Assembly (NCBI RefSeq): GCF_017592475.1
Contig: NZ_JAGFNP010000009.1
Coordinates: 184,025-248,024 of the forward strand
Reading direction: 5' to 3'
From: Glycomyces niveus
GTDB lineage: Bacteria > Actinomycetota > Actinomycetes > Mycobacteriales > Micromonosporaceae
DNA length: 64,000 nt
Shown here: in pieces, positions 53,589-62,382 of the stretch
How the letters are laid out: each line of letters starts with the position of its first letter
Numbering within the stretch: position 1 is the stretch's first letter
Program-made: the position numbers and the translations under genes
The notes under the pieces: model-generated
Seen by the model: only the letters and a program-made list of their open reading frames with translations
Told to the model about the DNA's origin: nothing
Databases searched by the model: none

Positions 53589-55256
53589 ATGACCCACGAC
53601 CGAACCGGCAACCCGCGCTTCAAGCGCCGCAACCTCCTCAAAGGCGCGTTCGCCGCGAGCGCCCTGGCCGCCACCGGAGCGGGCGGCCTCGCCGTCGCCC
53701 AAGCCCAGCAGCAGACCGGCCAGGCAGAAGCCGTTGCGCTCGCCCATCCCGGCATGCTCCACGTCCGAGCCGACCTCGACCGCATGCGCGCCAAAGTCAA
53801 CGCCAACGCCCAGCCCTGGAAGCAGGGCTGGGACAAACTCGTCGCCAATGCCCACTCGCAGAGCACCTGGACGCCCCAGCCCGTCGAGGAGATCGTGCGC
53901 GGCAACACCGACAAGCCCCAGAACTACTGGCTGCTCTACAACGACGCCCACGCCGCCTACCAGAACGCCCTGCGCTGGCACATCAGCGGCGACACCGCCC
54001 ACCGCGATGCGGCCGTGCGCATCTGCAACGCCTGGTCGGGGACGCTCAAGTCGATCTACTACCCGCCCTCGGACTCGCGCCTCGCCTCCGGCATCTACGG
54101 GTACCAGTTCGCCAACGCGGGGGAGCTGGTGCGCGGCGCGCCCGGGTTCGACCTGGGCCGGTTCCAGCAGATGATGCTGAACGTCTTCTACCCCCTGAAC
54201 AGCGATTTCCTGGTGCGGCACAACAACACCTGCGAAACCCACTACTGGGCGAACTGGGACCTGTGCAACATGGCCTCGCTCCTCGCCATCGGCATCCTCT
54301 GCGACGACCAGGCCAAGATCGACGAAGCGGTGGACTACTTCCGCAACGGCGCGGGCGCCGGCTCGATCAACAACGCGATCCCGTTCATCCACGGCGACCT
54401 CGCCCAATGGCAGGAGTCCGGCCGCGACCAGGCGCACTCAATCATGGGCATCGGCCTCATGGGGGCCTTCATGGAGATGGCCTGGAGCCAGGGCATCGAC
54501 CTCTACGCCGCCCGCGACAACGCCTTCGCCAAGGCCGCCGAATACGTCGCCCGCTACAACCTCGGCTACGACGTGCCGTTCTCGACCTACCGCAACTGCG
54601 ACGGCGTCGAGCACACCGTCGTCTCCACTGGCGCGCGTGGCCAGATCCGACCGGTCTGGGAACTCGTCTACAACCACTACAGCGTCCGGCGCGGCATGCG
54701 CATGCCCCACGTCGCCCGCATGGCCGCCCTCGCGCGCCCCGAAGGTGGCGGCGGCGACTACGGCGGCAACTCCGGCGGCTTCGACGCGCTCGGCTGGGGC
54801 ACCCTCGCGCATATGCGCTCCACCCCGGCGGTCGTCTCCGGCGGCACGTACCTCCTCATGTGCGAACGCTCCGGAAAGTTCCTCGAGAACGGCCGCTCCA
54901 CCGTCGACGGGCGCGCCGTGATCCAGTGGGGCGAGAACGGCGGCACCCAGCAGCGCTGGAAGATCACCGACGTCGGGAGCGGCCACCACAAGCTCATCTG
55001 CGAGCACTCGGGCAAGGCCCTCGACAACGGCAACTCCACCGTCGAAGGCGCGCAGGTCAAGCAGTGGACCGACAACGGCACGGCCCCGCAGCGGTGGAAG
55101 ATCACCGATGTGGGCGGCGGCGCGGTCGAGCTCACCTGCGAACGCTCCGGCATGGTGCTCGACAACGGCAACAAGGAGGCCGACGGCGACCCCGCGATCC
55201 AGTGGGCGGACAAGGGCTCCGTGCCGCAGCGCTGGCGCCTGATCCGCGTCGCCTGA
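53589..55256 (+). CDS. Secreted alginate-lyase-like protein with ricin-type lectin domain, 555 aa (paralogue 3)
   Basis: Tat signal KRRNLLKGAFAASALAATGAG (12-32). The lyase-like region (about 50-410) has HPGML (53-57), NNTCETHYW (212-220) and SGRDQAHS (277-284), matching the catalytic motifs of the two larger paralogues and the canonical family more closely (NxxxxxHYW). A C-terminal ricin-B-like module follows (about 415-555) with three QRW repeats. Exported folded. GAAGGAGCACC precedes the ATG. It is probably the core lyase of the set; the substrate is not established. Confidence 0.8.
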   Translation: MTHDRTGNPRFKRRNLLKGAFAASALAATGAGGLAVAQAQQQTGQAEAVALAHPGMLHVRADLDRMRAKVNANAQPWKQGWDKLVANAHSQSTWTPQPVEEIVRGNTDKPQNYWLLYNDAHAAYQNALRWHISGDTAHRDAAVRICNAWSGTLKSIYYPPSDSRLASGIYGYQFANAGELVRGAPGFDLGRFQQMMLNVFYPLNSDFLVRHNNTCETHYWANWDLCNMASLLAIGILCDDQAKIDEAVDYFRNGAGAGSINNAIPFIHGDLAQWQESGRDQAHSIMGIGLMGAFMEMAWSQGIDLYAARDNAFAKAAEYVARYNLGYDVPFSTYRNCDGVEHTVVSTGARGQIRPVWELVYNHYSVRRGMRMPHVARMAALARPEGGGGDYGGNSGGFDALGWGTLAHMRSTPAVVSGGTYLLMCERSGKFLENGRSTVDGRAVIQWGENGGTQQRWKITDVGSGHHKLICEHSGKALDNGNSTVEGAQVKQWTDNGTAPQRWKITDVGGGAVELTCERSGMVLDNGNKEADGDPAIQWADKGSVPQRWRLIRVA

Positions 55257-55266
55257 CGAGAAACCC

Positions 55267-55298
55267 AAGGGGCCGAGCGCTGTTGCGCTCGGCCCCTT
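55267..55298. terminator. Bidirectional terminator
   Basis: Perfect 14-bp arms AAGGGGCCGAGCGC/GCGCTCGGCCCCTT with a TGTT loop, followed by CGCG; between convergent genes. Confidence 0.88.
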
Positions 55299-55316
55299 CG
55301 CGATTGCCGGATCAGG

Positions 55317-56219
55317 TCAGCCCTTGATCGCTCCAGTGAGGACGCCCGACGTGAAGTACCGCTGGAGGAACGGGTAGACGATCAGGATCGGGAGCGTCGC
55401 CAGGACGATCACCGCCATCTGCAGCGTGACGCCCGGGGGCGGCGGCTGGTCCGGGGAGACGATCGCCCCGGGGATCTGGACCCCCGCCAGGACGTACTGC
55501 TGGAGCACGACCTGGATGGGCCACTTCTCGGCGTCGTTGATGTACAGGAGGGCGTTGAAGTAGGTGTTCCAGTACCCGACCGCGTAGAACAGGCCCATCA
55601 CCGCGAGCACGGGTTTGGAGAGGGGCAGCACGATCTGGAGGAAGATCCGCCATTCGCCTGCGCCGTCGATCCGGGCCGCTTCGATGAGTTCCTCTGGCAG
55701 GCCTTGGAAGAAGTTCCTGATGACGATCATGTTGAACGCCGAGATGAGGCCCGGGATGATCAGCGACCAGGTCGAGTCCAGGAGCCCGAGGTACTTGACG
55801 AGCATGAAGTTCGGAATGATCCCGGCGCTGAAGAACATCGTCGCCAGGATCATCACGAGCACGAACTTCGCCCCCGGCACTTGCCGGGTCCGCGCCAGGC
55901 CCCAGGCGAGCATCGAGGTCGCGGCAAGGGACAGGAGCGTGCCCACCACGGTGATGAACAGCGAGTTCGTGAGGCCCTGGGTGACGGTGCCGCCGTTGAA
56001 GATCGCCCGGTAGGCGTCGAGGGAGAACTCGGTCGGGAACACCACCCCGGCGCGGGCCTGGGACGGCGCGGCGAAGCTCATCGCGATGACGTACACGAGC
56101 GGGTAGATCATGGTGACCACGATCAGGCTGATCACCACGGCCTTGACCGCGCGGATCCCCATGGAGGGCGGGCTGAGCCAGGGCGCGCCGGCGCGGCGCT
56201 GCTGCGTGAGTGAGGCCAT
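55317..56219 (-). CDS. Carbohydrate ABC transporter permease, LplC type (third Lpl importer)
   Basis: 300 aa, six membrane helices, EAA loop ELIEAARIDGAGEWRIFLQIVLPLSKP and C-terminal RYFTSGVLTGAIKG. Its ATG shares a base with the stop of the LplB gene (TGATG), so the two are coupled. It lies next to the third lyase-like gene, suggesting that the importer takes up lyase products. Confidence 0.92.
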   Translation of the reverse strand: MASLTQQRRAGAPWLSPPSMGIRAVKAVVISLIVVTMIYPLVYVIAMSFAAPSQARAGVVFPTEFSLDAYRAIFNGGTVTQGLTNSLFITVVGTLLSLAATSMLAWGLARTRQVPGAKFVLVMILATMFFSAGIIPNFMLVKYLGLLDSTWSLIIPGLISAFNMIVIRNFFQGLPEELIEAARIDGAGEWRIFLQIVLPLSKPVLAVMGLFYAVGYWNTYFNALLYINDAEKWPIQVVLQQYVLAGVQIPGAIVSPDQPPPPGVTLQMAVIVLATLPILIVYPFLQRYFTSGVLTGAIKG

Positions 56220-57196
56220 CAGTAGATCCCTTCTCCGCCGAGTCGTTTGGCTATCTTGTTGGCCGACAGCACGAGGATCGTGCCGATGACACCCTTGAGC
56301 AGGCCCGCCGCGGTCGCGACACCCCATTGGCCGCCGAGCACGCCGCGGAAGTAGACGAACGTGTCGAGCACTTCGGCGGCCTCGGAGCCGACCATGGGCT
56401 GCTGCAGCAGGAGCTGTTCGAAGCCGACCGTGAGGATCGACCCGATGTTGAGGATGAGCAGCAACGTCGCGACCGGGACGAGTGCCGGGAGCGTGATGTG
56501 CCAGGTGCGCTGCCACGGGGTCGCGCCGTCGATCGCGGCGGCCTCGTAACGGTCGTTCGGGATGCTCGCGATCGCGGCGAAGAAGATGATGGTGCCCCAG
56601 CCGCAGTCTTTCCAGATGTTCTGGGCCACAACAAGGAGCTTGAAGGTGTCGGCGTTCGTCATCGCGTCGAACCCGCTGACGCCCCAGCCGTCGAGCAGGC
56701 CCGCGACGAGGCCGCCGCCGCCCAGCACCTGCTGCCACACCGAGATCACGATGACCCACGACAGGAAGTAGGGCAGGTAAACGATCGTCTGGACCATGCG
56801 CTTGAGGCGCTCGGACAGCAGCGAGTTGAGCAGCAGCGCGAGCGCGATCGGCGCGGGGAAGGCGAAGACGAGCTGGAGCACCGCGATGACGAGGGTGTTC
56901 TCCAGCGCCTGGAGCACCGCCGGGTCTTCGAACAGCACCGTGAAGTTGGCGAAGCCCACGAACGGCGACCCGGCGAAGCCCCGAAAGGGCGAGTACTGCT
57001 GGAACGCCACGATGTTGCCGAGCATCGGCGCGTACGCGAACACCAGGAAGAACAGCGCGCCCGGGACGATGAACGTATAGGTCCAGCGTTCGCGCCAGAT
57101 CCTCTGGAGCAGCGAGCCTTTGCGCTTTGAAGCGGCAGAAGGCCCCGAGGCCCGCGCGGTGCGGGTCTCGGGGCGTGCGGCGGTTTTCACGCTCAC
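56219..57196 (-). CDS. Carbohydrate ABC transporter permease, LplB type (third Lpl importer)
   Basis: 325 aa with a basic N-terminus (KRKGSLLQRIWRERW) and six membrane helices; EAA loop DRYEAAAIDGATPWQRTWHITLPAL. GTG start 57196 overlaps the binding-protein stop; a second GTG two codons later (57190) is also possible. No Shine-Dalgarno is evident, so expression depends on coupling. Confidence 0.88.
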   Translation of the reverse strand: MSVKTAARPETRTARASGPSAASKRKGSLLQRIWRERWTYTFIVPGALFFLVFAYAPMLGNIVAFQQYSPFRGFAGSPFVGFANFTVLFEDPAVLQALENTLVIAVLQLVFAFPAPIALALLLNSLLSERLKRMVQTIVYLPYFLSWVIVISVWQQVLGGGGLVAGLLDGWGVSGFDAMTNADTFKLLVVAQNIWKDCGWGTIIFFAAIASIPNDRYEAAAIDGATPWQRTWHITLPALVPVATLLLILNIGSILTVGFEQLLLQQPMVGSEAAEVLDTFVYFRGVLGGQWGVATAAGLLKGVIGTILVLSANKIAKRLGGEGIY

Positions 57197-58860
57197 TTGC
57201 CGGCGTCCTTGAGGGCCTGGGTGTACTCGTCCTTGACCTGCGTGCCGCCCTGCGACATGTAGTTCGAGACGAACGACTCCAGGTCGTCGATGCTCTCGCG
57301 CCCGGTGATCACCCCGTTCTCGAAGTCCGTCCACAGCTGCTTGAGCTGCGCCCCCTTGGTCACAAAGGTCGGGGACGCGCCTTCGAGCCCGGTCAGGGGC
57401 CGGTCGATCGAGTTCTGGGCCAGGGCCTCCATGACCGTGACGAACGAGTCCGCCCAAGGCGCGGCGTTCGGGTGGATGCGGTAGGAGTTGTCGCCGGACG
57501 AGACGCCCACGTACTGCACCCCGAGCTCGGTCGTGTAGTCCGGGTTCGTGACGGGCATGCCGAACTCGTCGAACTCGTAGTGGCGGCCCTCCTGGCCCGA
57601 GCCGATGAACAGCGCCTCCTCGGACCCGAACGGCGCGGAGAAGTAATCGAGCACGTTGAGGATCTGGGTCAGCCGCTCCTCGTCCTCGGCCGCGGCGGCC
57701 GAGACGCACGTCGACTTGCCGTAAGGCACGTTCCGCACCACGAGCTGGGAGGAGCCGTCGAAGCCGGGCATGTCGAAGAAGTCGAACTTCGCGCCCGGGA
57801 GGTCCGCCTCCCACTGCGACATGCCGGCCGCGCCGATCGCCGCGCCGACCGCGTCGTAGCGGATCGCCGCGCCCGAGACGATGTCGGTGGGCGTGGGGGA
57901 CATGGAGACCGGGTCGAAGATGCCCTCGGCCCACGCGCGGGCGAGCCATTCGAGCATGAGCTTGTAGTTCTCGGTCTCGATCATGTGGACCAGGTCGCCC
58001 GCGTCGTTGTGCTGCCATTCGGGGCCGGTCTTGAACAGGCGCTGGAACATCGAAGCGGTGCCGGGGTGGGCGTCGTACTTGTTGAGTCCGTAGACCTTCT
58101 GCCCGCCCGGCCCCGTGCCGAGCGCCGAGACCTCCTTGAGCATGGTGAACAGCTCGTCGGCGTCCTTGGGGGCGCGGCCGATCGAGGTCTGGTCGACCAG
58201 GTCGGCGCGCATGACCGGAAGGTTGGTGAGCGCCCAGACGATCGAGGGGATCTGGTAGATCCGCCCGTCCTTGAGGCTCGCGGCCCAGATCTCCTCTTTA
58301 CGCGCTGCCAGGTTGGGCCACTTGAGGATGTTGTCGCCCGACAGGGTCTCGGAGAGGTCAGCGAACGCACCGTCCCGGATGCCCTGGAGGTTCACGGCGG
58401 ACTGGTCGTTGACGAACACCAGGTCAGGGACCTCGCCGGAGGCCAGCATCGTGGCGAACTTCTGGTCGAACACCGGTTGGGGCACGAACTGCGGCTCGAA
58501 GCTGACGCCCAGGCGTTCGTTCAGCTCCTGCCAGTACGGGTTCTCGTCCAAGGGCTTCGAGGGGTCGCCCCAGGTGAGCTGGAAGCTGGTGACCTTCCCA
58601 CCGGAACCGGGCTCGCGGTTCACCGACTTGAAGTAGGTCTTCGGGTAGTCGGTGTAGACGTTCTCCATGCCTTCGGTCTCAGTCGCATAGAACGGCTGGA
58701 CGTCGAGGTCAGGGGCGGGCTGGTACGTCGGCATGTCGTAGTCGCCGCCGGCGGAGCCGCCGGCGTTCTCCGAGCATCCGGCGGCGGTCGCGCCGACCGC
58801 GGCCGCCGCGGCCGCGGCCCCTGCGGCACCGAGGAAGTTGCGGCGTGAGAATTCGACCAT
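57193..58860 (-). CDS. Sugar-binding lipoprotein (third Lpl importer)
   Basis: 555 aa. Tat-lipoprotein signal SRRNFLGAAGAAAAAAAVG with lipobox TAAGC. LplA-type binding fold (SFQLTWGDPSKPLDENPYWQELNERLG, WAEGIFDPVSMSPTPTDIVSG). AATAGGAGGA precedes the ATG. First gene of its operon, divergent from the LacI gene across a 329-bp region. Confidence 0.9.
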   Translation of the reverse strand: MVEFSRRNFLGAAGAAAAAAAVGATAAGCSENAGGSAGGDYDMPTYQPAPDLDVQPFYATETEGMENVYTDYPKTYFKSVNREPGSGGKVTSFQLTWGDPSKPLDENPYWQELNERLGVSFEPQFVPQPVFDQKFATMLASGEVPDLVFVNDQSAVNLQGIRDGAFADLSETLSGDNILKWPNLAARKEEIWAASLKDGRIYQIPSIVWALTNLPVMRADLVDQTSIGRAPKDADELFTMLKEVSALGTGPGGQKVYGLNKYDAHPGTASMFQRLFKTGPEWQHNDAGDLVHMIETENYKLMLEWLARAWAEGIFDPVSMSPTPTDIVSGAAIRYDAVGAAIGAAGMSQWEADLPGAKFDFFDMPGFDGSSQLVVRNVPYGKSTCVSAAAAEDEERLTQILNVLDYFSAPFGSEEALFIGSGQEGRHYEFDEFGMPVTNPDYTTELGVQYVGVSSGDNSYRIHPNAAPWADSFVTVMEALAQNSIDRPLTGLEGASPTFVTKGAQLKQLWTDFENGVITGRESIDDLESFVSNYMSQGGTQVKDEYTQALKDAGK

Positions 58861-59189
58861 GAGAGGGGTCCTCCTATTGGTGTCCCTGTGAGTGATGGTG
58901 CTGTCGTCGACGGGTGGGGGAGGCCGTCAGGTGCCGGAAGGGGGCGGTCTCCGTGTCTCACCGTCGAGAGAAGGTTATCAACATGATCGACAACGGTCAA
59001 TGATCGGCCTCGTTCGGACATGTTGATCTCGGGATGAGAACCGCTCCCGTGCAGTCATATTCGCAGTTCAAAGGCATTGAGTCGAGTTTTGAGTTCGATC
59101 AAGTTCGAGCCTGCATGTTGAGATAACGTTTATCTCAAACGCGGATCCCGGGGCGTTGCTCGCGCCGACCGTCTCGTATCCTCGAACCC
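58861..59189. other. 329-bp divergent regulatory region
   Basis: No gene. It holds an inverted repeat ATCAACATG (58977-58985)/CATGTTGAT (59019-59027); a weak minus-strand promoter candidate TTGACC (58995-59000) with GATAAC (58974-58979) at 15-bp spacing; and the strong inverted repeat near 59118-59138. The stretch near 59030-59110 shows nothing else. Confidence 0.6.
59118..59138. promoter_or_regulatory. GATAAC-type operator (site F), probable autoregulatory site
   Basis: Arms TTGAGATAA and TTATCTCAA (9 bp, perfect) flank CGT. The core GATAACGTTTATC is one base longer than the GGATAACGTTATCC core of sites A-E, and it is 51 bp before the LacI gene. This is the main evidence that this LacI reads the GATAAC sites. 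Confidence 0.65.
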
Positions 59190-60212
59190 ATGGCCTCCTC
59201 GAAGTCGTACCGCGCCCCCGTCCTCGCCGATGTCGCGAAGGCGGCGGGCGTCTCGGTGCCCACCGTCTCCCGCGTGCTCAACGGCACCAAGAACGTCGCC
59301 CCCGAACTGGCCCAGCGGGTCCACGCGGCGGTGAAGGAGCTCGGCTACCGCCCCAACAGCGCCGCCCGGTCGCTGCGGCTGAGTCAGCCGAACCTCATCT
59401 CGATCATCGCTGAGGCCACGACGTCGAGCTACGGCTACGCGAACACGCTCAGCGGCGTCGAGACCGCCGCCCAGCGGGCGGGGATGTCGGTGTCAATAAC
59501 GATCGTGTCGTCCGATGAGGACGAATCGGTGATGCGGGCGGTCGACCTCGCCCTGTCGCAGCCCATCGGCGGCGCGATCGTCCTGGAGTTCCGCCAGGCC
59601 GGCATCAAGGCCTCGCGGGCGCTGCCCGCGTCGCTCCCGGTCGTCGCCGCCGGGGGCGAGTCGGAGCGCAAGGACGGGTCGCTCGCGGCCCTCATCGACG
59701 AGGCCGCCGGGGGCCGCCAGGTGACGGAGTACCTGCTGCGACAAGGGCACCGGACCGTCCACCACATCTCCGGGCCAACCGGCGGCAAGGTCTCCGGCCG
59801 CACCGAGGGCTGGCGCGCCGCGCTCCAGGACGCGGGGGCCGAGGTCCCCACGGTGATGCACTCCGAATGGGACGCGCTCTCCGGATACCGCTGGGGCGAG
59901 CGGATCGCAGGCCGGGACGACGTGACCGCCGTCTTCTGCGGCAACGACGAGATCGCCCTGGGTGTCATGCGGGCCCTGGCCGACCGCGGCCTCGACGTCC
60001 CCCGCGACGTCTCCGTCGCGGGCTTCGACGGCCAGCCCCTCGTCTCCCTCTGGCGCCCGTCCCTGACGACCGTCGAGCAGGACTTCGAGGACTTGGGAGC
60101 GCGCGCATTCGAGCTGCTGTCCCAGCAGCTGCAAGGCAAGACGGACCTCCAGTCCTCGGTGGTCAAGCCGCAGCTCGTGGTCCGGGAGTCCACGGCGCCG
60201 CCGCGCCGCTGA
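59190..60212 (+). CDS. LacI-family regulator, candidate for the GATAAC regulon
   Basis: 340 aa. HTH VLADVAKAAGVSVPTVSRVLNGT (about 11-33), hinge helix SAARSLRLSQ and ligand-binding domain (FCGNDEIALGVMRALADRGLDVPRDVSVAGFDGQPL). Ends LVVRESTAPPRR. Divergent from the third Lpl importer, whose neighbours are the lyase-like proteins. No good Shine-Dalgarno is seen before the ATG. The effector is unknown; an unsaturated oligouronide or its breakdown product is a reasonable guess. Confidence 0.9.
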   Translation: MASSKSYRAPVLADVAKAAGVSVPTVSRVLNGTKNVAPELAQRVHAAVKELGYRPNSAARSLRLSQPNLISIIAEATTSSYGYANTLSGVETAAQRAGMSVSITIVSSDEDESVMRAVDLALSQPIGGAIVLEFRQAGIKASRALPASLPVVAAGGESERKDGSLAALIDEAAGGRQVTEYLLRQGHRTVHHISGPTGGKVSGRTEGWRAALQDAGAEVPTVMHSEWDALSGYRWGERIAGRDDVTAVFCGNDEIALGVMRALADRGLDVPRDVSVAGFDGQPLVSLWRPSLTTVEQDFEDLGARAFELLSQQLQGKTDLQSSVVKPQLVVRESTAPPRR

Positions 60213-60223
60213 CAGACGGAAAA

Positions 60224-60250
60224 GGCCCCTGGCGCATCGCGCCAGGGGCC
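60224..60250. terminator. Bidirectional terminator
   Basis: Perfect 12-bp arms GGCCCCTGGCGC/GCGCCAGGGGCC with an ATC loop, preceded by AAAA, between convergent genes. Confidence 0.88.
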
Positions 60251-60255
60251 GTCCG

Positions 60256-61452
60256 CTACTGCGGCGCGTCGCCGAAGTCCTCGATGCGGAGCCGCTCGCC
60301 GCCGCGCAGCGCCGACTCGTGGGCCACGATGCCGGGGAGCGTGTACCGCGCCGCCACCCAGGCGTTCACCGTCGGGAGGGTCTGCTCGTTCACGGCGGTC
60401 ACGAAGTCGTTCACCAGGAGCTGGTGGCTTCCCATGTGGCCGTTGCCGAGCCCCTTGAACTCGACCGGCAGCGCCGAGGTGTCGTGGACGGGCGCGTGGC
60501 CGGAGATGAACGAATCGTGCAGCGCCGGGTCGACCTTGGCCAGGACCGGGTCGTCGGCGCCGGTCGCCCAGCCGGGCTTCAGCAGCTCGGTGACGTCCTG
60601 CAGGTCATCGGACTTCTTGTGCCAGAAGCTGGTGCGGGAGCCCTGCTCGAGGATGCCCTTGGTGCCGTAGAAGACGAAGCGGGACTCGGGGACCCAGTGG
60701 GCGAGGCCGATGCGGCGGAACTCGTTGGTGCGGAAGCTGCCCCCGTCGGCGGTCTCGAACAGCGCGGTGGCGTTCGAGATGTCGTTGTCGAACATGCTCA
60801 CGTCCTTGTCGAAGACGCCGTCGCCGAGCTGGTCGGGCACGCCGATCGCGCTGACGCTCACCGCGTGCGTGTTCCAGGCGCCGAGGACGCCGCCGACGGC
60901 GTGCGTGGGGTACTTCATGGGCGGGAAGCTCGCGGTCTTCTTCCAGTCGGCGCCGCCGCTGTACTGGTACGCCGCATAGAAGCCGTGGTCCATGTCGTGC
61001 AGGTAGTCGCCCTCGGCGTAGAAGAGTCGGCCGAACCCGCCCTCGGCCGCCTTCTGCCGGGCGAGCACCGTGGCCGGGTGGTACTGGCTGGTCTCGCCCA
61101 TCATGTAGGTCAGGCCGGTCTCCTTGACCGCGTCGATGATCTCGCCGATCTCCTCGACGGTGAACGCCATCGGCACCGCGCAGTACACGTGCTTGCCCGC
61201 GCGCAGCGCCTTGACGACGAGCGGCCCGTGGGTCCACCGCTGCGTGAAGATCGCGACGGCGTCCACATCGGAGGCGAGCATCGCGTCGAAGTCCTCCTCC
61301 GCGCCGGCCAGCCCGAGGTCCTCGACGAGGGTCGCGGCCCGCTCGGGGATCAGGTCGGTGGCGGTGACGCGGGAGACGCCGGGGTGCGCGTTGAACAGTT
61401 TCGCGAAAGCGCCGGCGAACTGCCCGGCCCCGACGATGCCGATAGCGAACAC
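60256..61452 (-). CDS. Gfo/Idh/MocA-family oxidoreductase
   Basis: 398 aa. GTG start after AAGGAGCTTCTCC. N-terminal Rossmann domain (IGIVGAGQFAGAFAKLF) and C-terminal alpha/beta domain with HAVGG and DMDHGFY. The usual EKP motif, whose Lys is catalytic, reads AVPMAF here (KHVYCAVPMAFTVEE), so the chemistry may differ or Lys is supplied elsewhere. Family members oxidise sugars, inositols or sugar derivatives with NAD(P). It is divergent from the AraC gene, which may regulate it. Confidence 0.85.
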   Translation of the reverse strand: MFAIGIVGAGQFAGAFAKLFNAHPGVSRVTATDLIPERAATLVEDLGLAGAEEDFDAMLASDVDAVAIFTQRWTHGPLVVKALRAGKHVYCAVPMAFTVEEIGEIIDAVKETGLTYMMGETSQYHPATVLARQKAAEGGFGRLFYAEGDYLHDMDHGFYAAYQYSGGADWKKTASFPPMKYPTHAVGGVLGAWNTHAVSVSAIGVPDQLGDGVFDKDVSMFDNDISNATALFETADGGSFRTNEFRRIGLAHWVPESRFVFYGTKGILEQGSRTSFWHKKSDDLQDVTELLKPGWATGADDPVLAKVDPALHDSFISGHAPVHDTSALPVEFKGLGNGHMGSHQLLVNDFVTAVNEQTLPTVNAWVAARYTLPGIVAHESALRGGERLRIEDFGDAPQ

Positions 61453-61561
61453 GGAGAAGCTCCTTCATTGCAGGTATGTGGCCGAACGGCCGGTGCCGGA
61501 CGCCGCCACGAACGTATAGGTTCTGATCCGAGAAGTCTTCATCGAAACGAGCGAGTGTTTC

Positions 61562-62377
61562 TTGGATACTCAGATCGAACCGCCCCGCCTGGTGGGCTGG
61601 GCCGGGCGCCCGGTCCTTATGGACACCGCCCACCAGCACGACGACCTTGAGATCAACTTCGTGGCCGAGGGCGGCACCATGCTCTACCTCTTCGGCGGCG
61701 AACCCGTCGAGATCGGCCCCGGTTCCGTGGCGGCCTTCTGGGCGGCCGTGCCGCACCAGCTCGTCGCGAACGGCGCGACCCGGGCGCACTGGGTCCACGT
61801 GCCGTTCGCGACCTTCCTGGGCTGGGGCCTGCCCGCCGCCCTCGTAGGCCGCCTGCTCTCCGGCATGCCGCTCATCGCCCCGCCTGCGGCCGCAATGGCA
61901 TCGGACCCGGCGAACTTCACGCAGTGGGCCGCCGACCTGGCCAGCGCCCAGCCCGAGCGCCGCCGCATCCTCCTGCTCGAGGTCGAGGCCCGGGTGCGCC
62001 GCCTCGCGCTCGACGCGCCGGGCGAGCCGGTGCGCCCGTACACCGGCGGCGACCCGGCGCTGCGGCACGTCGTCGCCATGGTCCGCCACCTGGCCGGGCA
62101 CTTCCGCGAGCCGCTGACGGTGGCCGATGTGGCCGCCGCGGCGAACCTCCACCCGAACTACGCGATGACGCACTTCCGCAAGATCGTGCGCACCACGATC
62201 GGCGACTACCTCACCCGCTGCCGCCTCGCCGAAGGCCGCCGGCTCCTCATCACCACCGACCTGCCGATCGCCGACGTGGCCGCCGAGTCGGGCTTCAGCT
62301 CAGTGAGCCGCTTCTACACCGCGTTCAAGACCGAATGCGGCGTGCCGCCGGCCGCGTACCGCCGTCAGCATCAGTGA
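61562..62377 (+). CDS. AraC-family transcriptional regulator
   Basis: 271 aa from TTG 61562, or 252 aa from ATG 61619; neither has a convincing Shine-Dalgarno. The N-terminal cupin (HQHDDLEINFVAEGG, about 24-90) binds the effector. The C-terminal double HTH (about 170-270) has LTVADVAAAANLHPNYAMTHFRKIVRTTIGDYLTRCRLAEGRRLL and IADVAAESGFSSVSRFYTAFKTECGVPPAAYR. It sits between the divergent dehydrogenase and the convergent fucosidase and may activate either. Confidence 0.88.
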   Translation: MDTQIEPPRLVGWAGRPVLMDTAHQHDDLEINFVAEGGTMLYLFGGEPVEIGPGSVAAFWAAVPHQLVANGATRAHWVHVPFATFLGWGLPAALVGRLLSGMPLIAPPAAAMASDPANFTQWAADLASAQPERRRILLLEVEARVRRLALDAPGEPVRPYTGGDPALRHVVAMVRHLAGHFREPLTVADVAAAANLHPNYAMTHFRKIVRTTIGDYLTRCRLAEGRRLLITTDLPIADVAAESGFSSVSRFYTAFKTECGVPPAAYRRQHQ

Positions 62378-62382
62378 CCGAT

